Assembly: GCA_023437285.1 (NCBI GenBank)
Contig: JAEZGP010000501.1
Coordinates: 1-6,627 of the forward strand
Direction: 5' to 3'
DNA length: 6,627 nt
Origin: Actinomycetes bacterium
GTDB taxonomy: Bacteria; Actinomycetota; Actinomycetes; Mycobacteriales; Micromonosporaceae
How positions within the stretch are numbered: the stretch's first letter is position 1; every line of letters begins with the position of its first letter. This document shows positions 6,501 to 6,627 of the stretch, piece after piece. The position numbers and the translations under genes were made by a program. Below the pieces are notes generated by a model. The model did no database searches, was not told where the DNA came from, and saw only the letters and a list, made by a program, of their open reading frames with translations.

Positions 6501-6627
6501 GCGGGCCGGACGTCGCAGCCGTCGGCGCGGCCGACCAGGCGCGCGGCGCCGGCGGCAAGGATGAGGCCGCGCGCGAGGGTGAGGCTGCGCGCGAGGCTGA
6601 GGCTGCGCGCGAGGGTGAGGCTGCGCG
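6497..6627 (+). CDS. N-terminal part of the gene after folC, with EAAREG repeats; possibly a DUF4233-type membrane protein (3' end outside window)
   Basis: An ATG overlapping the folC TGA (ATGA at 6497–6500) opens a frame that runs past the window edge, giving 43 complete codons. The visible protein begins with an Ala/Gly-rich stretch (residues 1–20), then KD followed by repeated six-residue units EAAREG, EAAREA and EAAREG. This is a highly charged, helix-prone, low-complexity segment with no catalytic motif. In actinobacteria the gene after folC is often a small multi-pass membrane protein of the DUF4233 type, followed by ndk. That identity is inferred from position only, because no membrane segment is visible yet. 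If correct, the repeat forms a cytoplasmic extension ahead of the first membrane helix. Composition and frame use are consistent with real coding sequence, and the tight overlap supports the start. Confidence 0.7.
   Translation, partial: MSGPDVAAVGAADQARGAGGKDEAAREGEAAREAEAAREGEAA
6563..6627 (+). repeat. 18-bp in-frame tandem repeat, 3.6 copies to the window edge
   Basis: Units begin at 6563, 6581 and 6599, with an 11-base partial unit at 6617–6627. The consensus is gaggctgcgcgcgaggst. The units differ only by c/t at base 6 and g/c at base 17 of the unit. Each encodes E-A-A-R-E-G or E-A-A-R-E-A. The array runs off the window, so the total copy number is unknown. Near-identical units suggest recent expansion by replication slippage. 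Confidence 0.95.

Noticed and set aside
6563..6627. CRISPR-like array
   Set aside because: The units are 18 bp, contiguous with no spacers, and keep a coding frame, so this is a coding tandem repeat.

Overview
The base composition (very high GC, strongly GC-biased third codon positions), the actinobacterial-type 5S rRNA end, the apparently leaderless GTG start of valS and the valS–folC–small-protein gene order all suggest a high-GC actinomycete. Micromonosporaceae or a relative is plausible, but that family placement is an inference from style and gene order, not a database result.

Layout from left to right. Positions 1–79 are the 3' part of a 5S rRNA gene, the end of an rRNA operon lying outside the window. 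It is followed by a strong intrinsic-terminator hairpin (88–126). A spacer of about 350 bp (127–476) has no convincing intact gene; it holds small inverted repeats and an open frame with patchy coding-like base use. On the minus strand, transcribed toward the rRNA operon, lies a two-gene unit: a 252-residue protein (2431→1673), then 34 bp later a 371-residue protein (1638→523), ending at a hairpin terminator (477–506). Both proteins are predicted single-pass membrane proteins with a disordered cytoplasmic N-terminus and a related extracytoplasmic domain, so they are paralogues. Their function is unknown.

A divergent promoter region of about 110 bp (2432–2541) separates this pair from a plus-strand operon. 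That operon holds valS (valyl-tRNA synthetase, 2542–5184), folC (folylpolyglutamate/dihydrofolate synthase, 5181–6500) and the first 43 codons of a third gene (6497 to the window end). Each junction is a 4-base ATGA stop/start overlap, which suggests translational coupling. The third gene begins with an 18-bp tandem repeat encoding a Glu/Ala/Arg helix-like stretch. By position it may be the small DUF4233-type membrane protein often found after folC in actinobacteria, but its diagnostic part is outside the window.

The housekeeping genes look ordinary and intact. The least-described content is the paralogous membrane-protein pair, in particular the tyrosine-rich YG-repeat cytoplasmic tail of the larger protein, and the repeat-bearing start of the gene at the right edge.
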